The translations under genes and the position numbers were made by a program. Shown here one piece after another: positions 36,269 through 46,900 of a DNA stretch of 64,000 bases. The notes beneath the pieces are model-generated. The model was not told the origin of the DNA, searched no databases, and saw only the letters and a list, made by a program, of their open reading frames with translations. Every line of letters begins with the position of its first letter. Position 1 is the first letter of the stretch. Source of the DNA: Asterochloris sp. CNOR1 (taxonomy: Eukaryota > Chlorophyta > Trebouxiophyceae > Trebouxiales > Trebouxiaceae); NCBI GenBank assembly GCA_963969365.1, contig OZ017756.1, positions 1,426,001 to 1,490,000 of the forward strand, in the 5' to 3' direction.

Positions 36269-39155
36269 ATGCTGGCCACCGTGACAGGTGCTATCAGACT
36301 CTGACTGCTTGCCTGTCAGGTTGCCGCAGGACTTGTTCCCCAGTAGTCTCCGCAGCTCATCCTGGCATAGGGCCTCCCTTGTCACCCAGCCTCCCCTGCT
36401 GCAGGCCTGCTGGTTGCCCTCGTCTGCTGGGTGGCAGGGCAGAACTCATCAGGCCACCCCCGTACAGCCACTTTCACAGGCAGCAACAGGGTGCAGCGTG
36501 ATGTTCTGCTCACAGGCTCGCAGAGGGCCGCGCTAGATGCAGCTGAAGCAGCGCGGCTGCAACAGCAGGCTTCACCTACAGTTGAGGGTGCAGCCGCCAC
36601 CCAGCCTGTGCTGAGCCAAGCAGAGGAGCCACTGACTGTGGCGCAATGCCTCTCTGTTCAGCTGCCTGTGCCAAAGGTGACAGTATCCTGGGCCCTGCTT
36701 TGACACATCTAAGCTGCTGCAGCACCTTTTTGCATTGCTTGAGAGAGGGACTATGCCCAGTTGAAATTTGCTCTCACAGGATCACACGACTGCTGCCTTA
36801 AGTTGAGACTTCTGTTGAGCGCTGCAGGTGGCCCTCCTGTTTGTGGCAGGCAGCCACCTTCCGCATGCGGCTCTGTGGGAGCATTGGCTGGACGATGCAG
36901 CCAGCACCATCCCCATTGCGACAGCCCAGTATGTGCTGAACTGCTCAGAGGCAGCAGGAGGCACCCCCAGCAGCATGCAGCAGGCGGTCACCGCCGCTGA
37001 AGCAGGGTACAGCATATCAGCAGGTGCAGGCACGGCTCAGCAGCTTCCCCACCCACCATCGAATCAATTTATGTCATCCTCCCTGGGGCTGGCTGAGGCC
37101 AAGGCTGCTAGGGCCGCTGACCGGGGTCTGCAACAGGCCGAGGCTGGTTCTGGCAGCACCCCATGCAGCACCCACATCGAGTGGCATGTTGCAGCGCTCA
37201 TGCAGCACCTCTTCTCAGTGTACCTGCATGCGCCGCCTGTAGCCTCATTCCCTGAAGACAGCCTGTGGGGCCAGGTTCTTCTTCCAGACAGGGTGCAGGT
37301 GAGGGTGCAAGCAGCATGCCCTGCCTGCAGCAGATGTCTCCTGCCATGGCTTGTACTTACATTGTGGAGTCAGTTGGAGGCAGACAGCATTTGTGTTGGG
37401 CCAAAGCAGCTGCAGACAGCAGCCTTGTTGATGCCTGACTGCAGGATAGCCACCTTCTGCACCTGCACCAACACCTGAGGACGTGCATCCGTGTGTCGTG
37501 TCTCACAGGCCGCACTACTCACCTCCTGTGTTGCCACCACTCACTCGCAACTGCGCAGGCAGACTGGGGTCAGGTCTCAGTGCTCCAGGCTCAGCAGCTG
37601 CTGCTCCAGGAAGCCCTGGCCGACCCAGCCAACCAAGTTTTTCAGCTGCTGGACGCATTCACTGTGCCCCTCTACCCGCCGCTGGCAGTCTATGCCCAGC
37701 TCATGGGGAGCAAAAGCCGCATTGACGTCTGCTCAGACGAGGTGCGCTGGCTAGAGGCCTTTGACAACTGAGGTGCTCAGTCTGCTGAGGTTAGAGCCAC
37801 GCAGGCAGCTGTCACAGCCAATCGAGGTGCCAATTTGGACTCCCCTGCTGGACAGCACCTCCTGCTGTGTACATGCTCAAATGCTGTGCTCCATGCAGCC
37901 ACAGTCACCAATGGTGCCTGCTGCAGGAGACGCCTGCCGGGCTGCACCTGAGTAGGTACGACCCTGTGCTGGAGATTCCAGGCCTGCTGAGCATGGAGCA
38001 GTGGCGCAAGTCAGACCGGCTGTGGACCCTGCGCCGGGGGGACGCCCAGCTGCTAGCTGCAGAGCAGGCTCTGCTGCATAAGTTCCAGAACCACTTTACA
38101 GGGTGAGGCCGAAGTCCTTGCAGCAATCTTGGAATATTGTGGCCATTGCAGGCCGGGTTGGCCACCAGGGCACAGGCTGTGCTGCTTGAGCACCGGAAGC
38201 ATGATTGACGCTGAGGCAGAGGGCGCTGTTGCGCCCAGCAAGGGGCAGGGCAGTCAGCGCAGGCAGTGCAGCAAATATGTGGAGCTTGGCATAATGCATG
38301 CCATGTGCTGCACCTATCCCCAGACATGAGACTCCTGTGGTTTTGTCGCAGGTGCTGCAGTGACGAGCACTACCCAGCCACTGCACTGGCAGCTCTGCAA
38401 GTCTCTCCAGAGAATGCCTTCTGCCACAGCCATGCAGTCTACAAGCAGGCAGCAGGTGGTGCAGGTAAGCTTGTGCAAAGCATGCAGGTCCTTTACATAT
38501 GCGTTGGTGTGTCTCACAGCCATCCCCACATGTGCTGCAGGAGATCGCGAGGGAGCAGTCAGGATGTTTCAGCCAGAAGAAGTCAGCAGTGCCCTGTTAC
38601 AAGTCATGCGCAACGAGCAACAATGTCAGGGAGAGGTGTTCATCAGGTGTGCAGAGCCCCAAGTTAATGGTCTTTTCACTCACAGATTGGCCATGCTACA
38701 TGGGTTTGCGTTCCAGTCCGCTTCAGCCCAACATGGCACCAGCCAGCACAGGGTGCTGGGAGTCCCTCATCTTGCCACTTGCGCCAATGGCAGGCCCGTG
38801 CACATTCCTTCCTGGTGCATGACCTTTGGCAGGCCGCTTCACAGAGGAACAGGCACTGGCCAGCACAGTGCTCATAAATTGCCCTGCTGGCTGCAGGACT
38901 TCAGAGATTCACTTTGTCAGTATAGAATCGGTTGCTAAGATGCATCACCAGCAGACAGGGCCGGACTGCAAGCTCATTGCAGACGTGCTGGCCCTGTCTG
39001 AGACTCAGCGCTCCAACATCTCTCTGGGACTCCAAGACAGCTGCCCCCTTTTTGGCCGCAAAGTCAGCCCAGCTGCTGCTGAACCGCTTTACAACATGCT
39101 CTCAAACTGTAAAGGAGCCACTACACTCAACATTTTGAGTGGTACCTGTGATTGA
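36269..39155 (+). CDS. core-2/I-branching beta-1,6-GlcNAc-transferase-like (GT14)
   Basis: Golgi glycosyltransferase of the core-2/I-branching (plant DUF266) type. Eight exons join in frame to 527 residues: 36269-36287, 36405-36676, 36828-37298, 37574-37741, 37927-38102, 38352-38464, 38541-38646, 38897-39155. ATG 36269 gives MLATVTGLLVALVCWVAG, a type II anchor split by an intron; hydrophobic codons continue 5' of it, so a longer N-terminus is possible. Family hallmarks: VALLFVAGSHLPHAALWEHWL, then after an Ala/Ser-rich insertion the FTVPLYPPLAVYAQLM block with SKSRID, MEQWRKSDRLWTLRRGDA, CCSDEHYPATALAAL, and C-terminal CPLFGRKVSPAAAEPLYNML. The insertion between the first block and LFSVYLHAPPVAS is long for the family. 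The donor sugar and acceptor are inferred from family only. Confidence 0.85.
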
Positions 39156-39282
39156 CTTGGCCAGCTGATGAATTTTCATGCTGATGACACCGCTTGTGCT
39201 CTCTCTCTGTGAGTGTGTCACTCTCTCACTTTGAAGGGACCAGGATGGGATATACAGGGGACCATGTGGGTAGCTTGCATGA
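39156..39282. other. short convergent intergenic gap
   Basis: 127 bp between convergent stop codons, containing a CT/GT-rich stretch at 39198-39233; the two 3' UTRs must overlap or nearly so. Confidence 0.55.
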
Positions 39283-42200
39283 TCATGAACGCTTGCCGGC
39301 AGCAGCAGCAGCCAGCATCACTTCAGGGTCCACTTCAAGTCTCAAGTCCCTGCTCATCACCTCGCTCACCACCTAGAGACACACTCGCACGTGACATGTC
39401 AGCAGCGCAGTCAAGAACTTAAGCGGCAAGCCCATGCCAGGCGGCACGCTCATGCATGCTCACTTGGACAGGTACTGCATCTTCATGTAGAACCCGGTAG
39501 ATGCCCTCCATGATTGGGGCGTCCACCCCCAGCTTCTTGGCCAGGTTGAATGCCGCCCTGCACAACAGGCCGGGACTCTGCACCTACTTGTGCAGCATTG
39601 GGCAGCCTGTTTGCAGACTCAACTGCAGAAGTAGGGCTGGGTGTGCGCCCAGCAGGCAGGAGTCTGTCGGCAGCCACTGATACCTGAATGAGTGCACCAA
39701 ACAGCAGCACGGATCATGCGCAGCAGGCAAAGGTGTTGCAGGTGCTGCTCACAGGGCTGGGCAGTTGTCACATTGACAGATGTTCAACAAGCAAATGCAT
39801 GCACTACAGGAGGCTGTGCAGGTCCTGCTTTCAGCTCCAGGAAACCTATTGCTGACATTGCGCTCGAGAGCAGTATGGTGCAAGGAGGCTCACTTGGAGG
39901 TAAGGACGCCCTCTGCCACTGCATGCATGCTGTCAACAATGGCCGACAGCTTCTCGCCCTTGCCAATCCTCAGGCCTACTGTGCGGTTGCGGCTGAGGTC
40001 GCCTGCAGCACTCCGATATTTCTGGTTCGACTTGAGTGGTAAGACACCACTGCGTGACATAGGGCCACAGGCCCCCGTGCTCCAGCTTGTTTCAGTGTTG
40101 CCAGACATGTATCACATGCTGCTGACACAGGGTTTTCCACTCTCAGACACTGTCGGGGCCTACCCAGAAAGGCTCACTTGACAGCTACAAGTCTGGCTTC
40201 TGTTGCATCAGACCTGGCCCTCTGCCACGCTCATATGCGGAGTCATAGCTGGACAAGTAAAAGTTACAGGGTGGTCATGAGGCGCCAGTGCTGTGATGAC
40301 TTGATTTCAACGTCACACCTGGCTACACTGTCCACCGTCGCGCCACTCTGGCTAGCCAGCTGCCCCAAGCTTGAAGGGTGGCAGTCTGCAGCCTAGTGCC
40401 CCTGACTTGCTGAAGACTGCAGCCAGGCAGCACCCACCTGTGCAGGTGAGCACTAGGTCGCCCATGCCAGCCAGGCCCCCCATGGTCAGGGGGTGAGCCC
40501 CCAGAGCAACAGCTAGGCGTGTGATCTCCACCAGGCCTCTTGTGATGAGGGCAGCACGTCCATTGTTGCCGAAGCCCAGACCATCAGAGATGCCGCAGGC
40601 AATGGCAAGCACATTCTTGAGGGCTCCACCCAGCTCCACACCTGCAGAAAGAAGAACGGGGATAGCAGGGGCAGGATGCTTGCCAGGCACATGAGGCATG
40701 CTCATGCTTTGCCTCAGGCTGTGCCTGTCATCCCCTGCGTAATGCATAAGGCTGCGTTTGCATGGACACTTGAAAGGCCAGCGAAGTGGCTTGTGGGTGG
40801 CTCCAGCGAGCCCTGTGAAGCTGGCGAGGGCTGCCAAGTGCCTTGGGTGGCCTTCACAGCTGCGCTGAGGCACATCATTGTTCACAGCAGTATGCATGGC
40901 ACACTGGGCATGTGCAGCTGGCAGCTGCTCCTGGATGTGCTCAGCCCGTGCCGAACATGCGCAGACAGGTGCAGCAGGCAGCCCGCACCTTCAACGTCGT
41001 GCGTGCGGTAGCATCTAAAGCGGTGGGTCGAGAGCAGCGACTGGGCTCGAGCCGCCACAATGTCATTGTGGCTGGCAATGGTCACTGCTGTGGGCAGCTC
41101 TCCCGCCACCTGCAGCAGTAAGGTAGTCGCAAAGTGACGTGGTCGCGATGAAGTGTTGGCGAGTTTTGTTGCATCGCGATCATAGCATGCATTACATGAG
41201 CATTGGATTGGAAGACGCAGCCATTCCCAGACAAGCATCCTTGTGGCTAGCGCTGGTCACAGCAGCAGGTGGCTCGGCAGCCACCTGTGACAGTATATGA
41301 TGACAACAACACATGCAGCCCTTTCCCTGACATGGCACAGGGTCATGACATGGTGCCCCACACACCTGAATGCACAAGAAGTGAATGAGTCATGGTCACT
41401 ACTGTGAGCAGCCCTACCATAGTCAGGAGTAAGTTGGCCCTTTGTAAGCAATGCAGCTGGCTTAGGCAAGGGGAGTTGCATCACAATTCAAAGCCCTGCC
41501 ATTTGACTGGCATTGGTAACGCTAGGCACGAGTTACTGGCTCAGCCAGCAGCTGCCTGGGCATGCAGGACCCAGCAGGCTGGCAGGCACAAGAGGCCACA
41601 GCAGTGCAACAGCTCACATCAGCTGCAAGGCTGGGTGGGTCCGTTAGGGCTAGGCCAGTTGTTGGTGGACCTGCATACCCTGTTACTATGCAGCATTCAA
41701 GCAGGTAACAGGGCTGAGGGCAGTCCTCATTGCAGCTCACCTCAGCTGCAAAGCTGGGCCCACTGAGGTAGGCCAGCTGCTGGTGCAGCTGAGACGGCAG
41801 CACACGCTGCAGCACCTGGTTGACTGTCTCCAGCGTGTCTGTCAGGATGCCCTTGGTGCATGAAATCAGGATCTGCACAGGCGCAAGCGGTTGTCAGAAG
41901 AGCCCTTGTGAGTGTGCAAAATGCATTAACTTCATCATCTGACCAGCCATCAGAAGCTGACCACAGCCGCTTGCCAAGCAGGCCTCAGCAGCACAGACCT
42001 GAGACTGGGCAGCAATGCAGTGGGCAGCAATGCACCACAGGGCAGCTTGCTCGCTCAGGGCAGAAACGGTCTGTCCATGGCTTGAGGATGGCCGACACAA
42101 TCTTGGTGGCAGTGGGAGCAAGCAACAATGCGGCTCAACAACTTTGGATGCGGCACCAGTACGGAGCAGAGCTGGCGAATGCATGCCGCACATTGGTCAG

Positions 42201-43131
42201 AGGACCTCAGTTCATAGACCGAACTAGTGCTCAGAGCTGCCAGAAGCAAGGACCCCCACCTGGCCGGGGCGGAACTTGTCCTTCCAGGGCTCGAGCGTGG
42301 CCGCCACAAACTGGGTGGGGATGACCATGAGGAGCAGCTCTGCATGCTGCACCACCTCTGCTGCGTCACCTGTGGCCCGCATGCCTTCAGGGCACTTGTA
42401 GCCCTACAGAGCAGACCAGGCCCATGTCTTACTGGACTCTGTAAGGTGCCACAATCTTTGTCAACTCAAGCCAACTATGGCTGGGCTGAGCATGCAGGAG
42501 GTCACCATGACTGGCCTTGTGGGTGCCCGCCAGAATCTTGTCCTGCAGGCTCCTGAGCATGGATGAAGCAGCTGTCAGAGCCCCCTGTAGGGGAGCTCCG
42601 CCAATGCAGGCTGGCGTGCATCATAGCTGCTTGCTGCAGGTCCAGGGGCTGGCACGCAGACGCCTCTCCCAGGGCCAGCAAGCGCCCGTGTGGGGCGCAA
42701 CTGCTGCTTGTGCTGCAGGTGCAGTGGCTGACTTGCACGTAGCCAATGTCAGGGTGGACCAGGCTGGCATCCTGGCGTGCGTGCTGCCGCATGGAGCTGC
42801 CAGAGAAGCACAGGAATCATTGCCAACCTTGAGGAAGGTCTTGTTCTCCCTGTCTGGCCCGTTGACGTCTGCCACAACCTCCTGCTCTCGTGCCCACAGC
42901 AGTGTGTAGTGTCCCATCCTGGCAGCATGGATGGCCAGCGCTGTGCCCCATGCCCCTGCATGGTTAGCCTCAAAGCGTCCATCATGAGATCGAGCTGGTG
43001 TCAGGATGTTACTGTAGCTGGAGGCCTGCAGTGTCAAACTTTGAGTCCAAGCTGTCTGTCTGACCTCCTCCTATGACTCCCACGTTGGTTCGCTCTGTGG
43101 TGAGCTTGCTGGTGGATGGCACAGAGGCCAT
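39283..43131 (-). CDS. NAD(P)-dependent glycerol-3-phosphate dehydrogenase
   Basis: Interconverts dihydroxyacetone phosphate and glycerol-3-phosphate for glycerolipid and glycerol synthesis. Nine exons join in frame to 362 residues: 43131-43065, 42955-42828, 42403-42260, 41872-41741, 41109-40989, 40641-40438, 40002-39894, 39557-39464, 39372-39283. The dinucleotide fold is [14 protein letters not shown], split by an intron in the Gly loop. Then come [52 protein letters not shown] with the catalytic Lys, [16 protein letters not shown], and [14 protein letters not shown]. The order and spacing are those of the bacterial/plastid GpsA class rather than the cytosolic GPD1 class. ATG 43131 gives no transit peptide; an in-frame ATG at 43221 would add 30 residues rich in Ser/Arg/Lys that could act as one. 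No phosphatase domain fused, unlike some chlorophyte GPDH. Confidence 0.93.
41236..41430. repeat. two relics of GPDH exon 5' end
   Basis: On the minus strand 41293-41236 and 41430-41381 repeat the acceptor and start of exon 41109-40989; conceptual reads [12 protein letters not shown] and AHSSDHDSF parallel the exon's [12 protein letters not shown]. Confidence 0.8.
41610..41670. repeat. relic of GPDH exon 3' end plus donor
   Basis: Copies 41735-41795 at about 124-bp offset: end of exon 41872-41741 with GCTCACxTCAGCTGCAA. Confidence 0.85.
42050..42112. repeat. relic of GPDH exon 3' end
   Basis: Minus-strand read [16 protein letters not shown] parallels [16 protein letters not shown] at the end of exon 42403-42260. 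Confidence 0.8.
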
Positions 43132-43991
43132 GATCTTGGGTCCTCGATGAGCAACAAAGACACTCCAACTAAGAGGTCTTGAATTGGTTATTAGGGAATG
43201 CTTTGATCTGGAGCCGTACAAACCTGGACGGTTGCTGCAATTGCAATCAATGCGAGGGCTCTACAGCTTCCTTGTGCTATTGGAGTTTCTACACCATTAG
43301 CCAAGCGCTTGACATGGCGTTTATGGCCGGTATTGACCCACCAGCTTGGTCAATGTATGACAACTCGCTGACTGCATGCGCCAGATGATGCACCCTACCC
43401 AGCTTTCTGCAATTGAGAGGCTGAAGACACCTTAGCCCGCCTATTGCGCCTGAAGTCTCTGCGGATGGCAAACCTCTTCCCCCCAGGTCCCTGCCTGTTC
43501 CCAGCCTTCAGACAGACATTCTGGGCCTCTGCACAATGGCTGGATTCGTCCAAATCTGGTCAGCGCAGGTGTGCAGCTGCTCCTGGTGCTGCTGACCCGC
43601 CTTCTGCTGGCCTCTGGACCAGTTGATGTGTGCCTCATTGCCATGCTCTTGTGTGAAGAAGTGTCAGCTGACAGCAGCATGCTTACTATAATCACGCTGC
43701 AATCCTGCAGGCAGAGTGGCACTGGTGGAGGCGCCCTGCCCCCTGAAAGCCGTGGCCCGCTGCAAGGGTCCAGCGATTTCAAGGTGCAATGCAGGGCTGC
43801 AACTGGCTGGTGCAGATGCATCAGAGTCAGCCATGTGCAGTTGATGCCTTTGTGGGCATGGGCCTGCGTCTCGCAGCAGGCAGCAAGCCTGTCTGACCCT
43901 CATACAAACTATGCTTGCCGGCTGTAGTCGTCTGCAGGCATGCGCAAAGCCGAGCCCAGCCTGTACCAGGCAGGCCATTGCCAGCAGCTCC
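43132..43991. other. divergent intergenic region, possibly with 5' exon
   Basis: 860 bp between divergent starts. If the dehydrogenase starts at 43221 the region is shorter. A non-coding or short coding first exon of the phosphatase gene could lie here: an ATG at about 43467 is followed by a plausible donor, but it does not join the next exon in frame. Nothing else recognisable. Confidence 0.4.
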
Positions 43992-46900
43992 ATGTCAACA
44001 GTTCTGCCTGCACTGCAGGGCTTGATGCAGCTGGACCTGCGCTCGCTGCCACGGGAGGATGGGCCTCCCACAGAGCTGCAGGCGCGAAGGGAGAAATTTG
44101 CCTTTTTTGAAAAGCACTGCTCGGAGGTGTCGCAGGTGGGTGCACAAGGGGAAGCTTGTTTCGCGCACATTGACCACACAGTCTTCGCATAGACGCGGTC
44201 CAGCAGCATGTTACGTTGTGTGTAGCAGTGCTTCGGCTTGCGTATGCTTCATGCCTTGGGGCAGAAGCGGCACACATGTTGCAGCCACCTGGTGGTTACT
44301 CTGGAGAGAATTTTTCCCCAGCCCTTTGTCTTCTCCCGCCTCCCGGCTTTACTGAGAGGGGAGAATATGTAGCGTCCTGCAGCGCTCCATTCCGGGCAGA
44401 ATCGAGTCTCTGAGAGCATGCAAATGCATGCACAGCTTGTTTTGGACAGCAGGTGTCACGTTCTGCTGCACGGCTTTGCTGTGCCAGGCTATGCACTTGA
44501 CTCGACATGGCCCAGCAGCCAGCGTTAAGGCTCGCCCACCCTGGCAGACCTGCCACACAGCCCCGCCCTGCCGCACCAGACCTACTCAGGTGGTAGGAGG
44601 CGCTGCTTGACAAAAAGTGCCAACAGGTGTTCACTTGCTGCGTCAGGCAAGCAAGGCTGTCAGCAGCATCAGTACTGCCCTTGTGCAGGGTCTGTTTCTG
44701 GGGTCTGATGCTGTCGCACGCAACAGGGACACCCTGCGGCAGGCTGGAATTACGCACGTCGTCAACTGCGTTGGGTTTCTGTACCCCGCCTACTTCAAGG
44801 ATGAGCTGTCCTACAAGGTCCTCTTCCTGCAAGGTGCGCATGGCTAGCTTGCAGGACAGCACTGCACGCGTGTCATGGCAAATTGGGCTGGCGCCTGATG
44901 ATCAGGGACCCACCGTTTGCACCCTGCACCAGCTGACCTGCTCTCATGCATCCATCCACCTCCCTTGCTTCAAGGCATGCCAACCTTGACAGCCGGCTTA
45001 GCCAGCGATTGCAGGCTGTTTGTGCCTTTGTAACCTTGGCCACTTTGCCAGCGCATCTTGGATGTGCAGGCAGCCGCATGTGGGCAGCGCCATGTGGGCA
45101 GCGCTTGCGACAGGACCTGTTGCAATTGATGCTGGGGGCAGTCTGTGACGCAGTCTGGTGCAGAGGCTGTGCTCACTTTCCTGCTCTGCTGCCTGCTGGT
45201 CGTGCAGCATCCTTCCGACATGCCTCAGACTTACACAATGCTGCTGCTCCCTGCAGACACCCCCGCAGAGGACATCACAGCAGTCATGTATGATGTCTTC
45301 GACTTCATCCAGGTACCACTGCCACAACCTTGCACTAGCGAGACATTGGCTGCTTGCGCTGCTCCAAGAGGGAGCTTACAGGCAGTGATGCTTTCTATAC
45401 AATGGTTACATGGGCGTTTCACATGCTCTGAGCAGGGCGCCTGGTTGACACAGGCCGTGGGCAGGGTGCCTGATTCACCCTGCACATTATCCCCTGCTGA
45501 TGACCCATGTTGCTGAATGCCATCTGCAGGCCATATGCTTGACCTGGCCCCGCCTACTGCAGGCAGCTCGCAATGAGGGAGGGAAGGTGCTGGTGCACTG
45601 CAGCCAGGGCGTGTCCCGCAGCGCAGCCCTTCTGATAGGGTACCTCATGTGGCGGTTGGACAGGCCGTATGATGAGGTCTACACCCAGGTCAAGGCAATT
45701 AGAGGAGTGGCCAACCCGAATATTGGATTCACCTGCCAGGTGATCTGAGGACTTGTCCACAGCCACCTCATATGAGCATGCAGATACGGCATGTTGCGGC
45801 CCCAGAGCCAGCATGGGTGCCTCCCAGAGGTCCTCAGGGGTCTCTTTGCAGCCTCTGCAGCAGGGTTGAAAGAGGAAGCTTGTCCACAGCCGGAGTGCCA
45901 GAGCAGCAGACAGCTAATGGAGGCTGCGCCCTGCAGCTGCGCACATTGCCTGCCTGCCTCATGTGCTCACCCTACTGTTGCCACAAAGCCACATTAGCTC
46001 TTACTGGTGCCTCTTAGGCACAGCTGCAGCACTCAGGTTGCAACCTCCAGCAGCAGTCACACTTGCCCACCACAGCTCTGTCGAGGCTCAATGAGGCATG
46101 AGGCTCAAGCCTGTCCTTCGCCTTGTCACAACAACGCTGCTCTGGCCTTGCTGCGGCAGTTTCTCATCGGCAGTTGGCGCCCCTGCCTGCTCTTCAGCAG
46201 CCATGTACACACAGCTGAAAGCCCCCTGAAGAGAAGTGGTACAATCAGGCCAGTGATTACAAAAACCCATGTGCCCTGCCTGTAGCTGCTCAACTGGCAG
46301 AAGCGGCGCAAGCTGGCCATCGAGGGGGGCCGCCTCTACCGCATAGCCCCCCAGTCTCCAGCTGCCCCCAGCTACTTGGTCCCTAAGATGGTCCCCCCGC
46401 AGCAGAACGCCTACCTGGATCCTCGAGGAGCCTTCCTCATCCACACCCAGCAGCAGGTTTACATATGGCAGGTGAGCTATGCTGACCTTGCCTACTAGGC
46501 TACAGGCACGGCTGCGGGAGTGCAGGTGGGTTGTGCTGTAGGTGCTTGCGGTGCTGGGAATTCAGCAGCAGGCCAGCTGTCTAGTTGGGCTGGCTGCTGC
46601 CTGCAAGCGAGGCAGCCTGCATGCTGCTTTGATTCAGGCCATGCATAGGCCACCAGCAGGAGTGCAGGTATCCAGGAAACTGCTGTTGGGGACTTTGTGG
46701 CCTTGACAGCTCTTGTGTGGTGCTGCTCTTGTGCGTATCCCTGCAACTTGTCCAGCTGACAAGTGATGCCCTTGTGTGTGTGTGCAGGGGAAGAGGTGTT
46801 CGGAAAAGCTTTTGACAGCGGCTTATGCTGCAGCTGCATCGCTGACCAGGTATGCTGAGCTGCAGCCCCCATGCTGTGCCTGCCAAAAGTACTGCCTTCC

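Noticed and set aside
43467-43490. First coding exon of the MKP1 gene (MANLFPPG)
   Set aside because: Its donor phase does not match the next exon; the in-frame ATG at 43992 is simpler.
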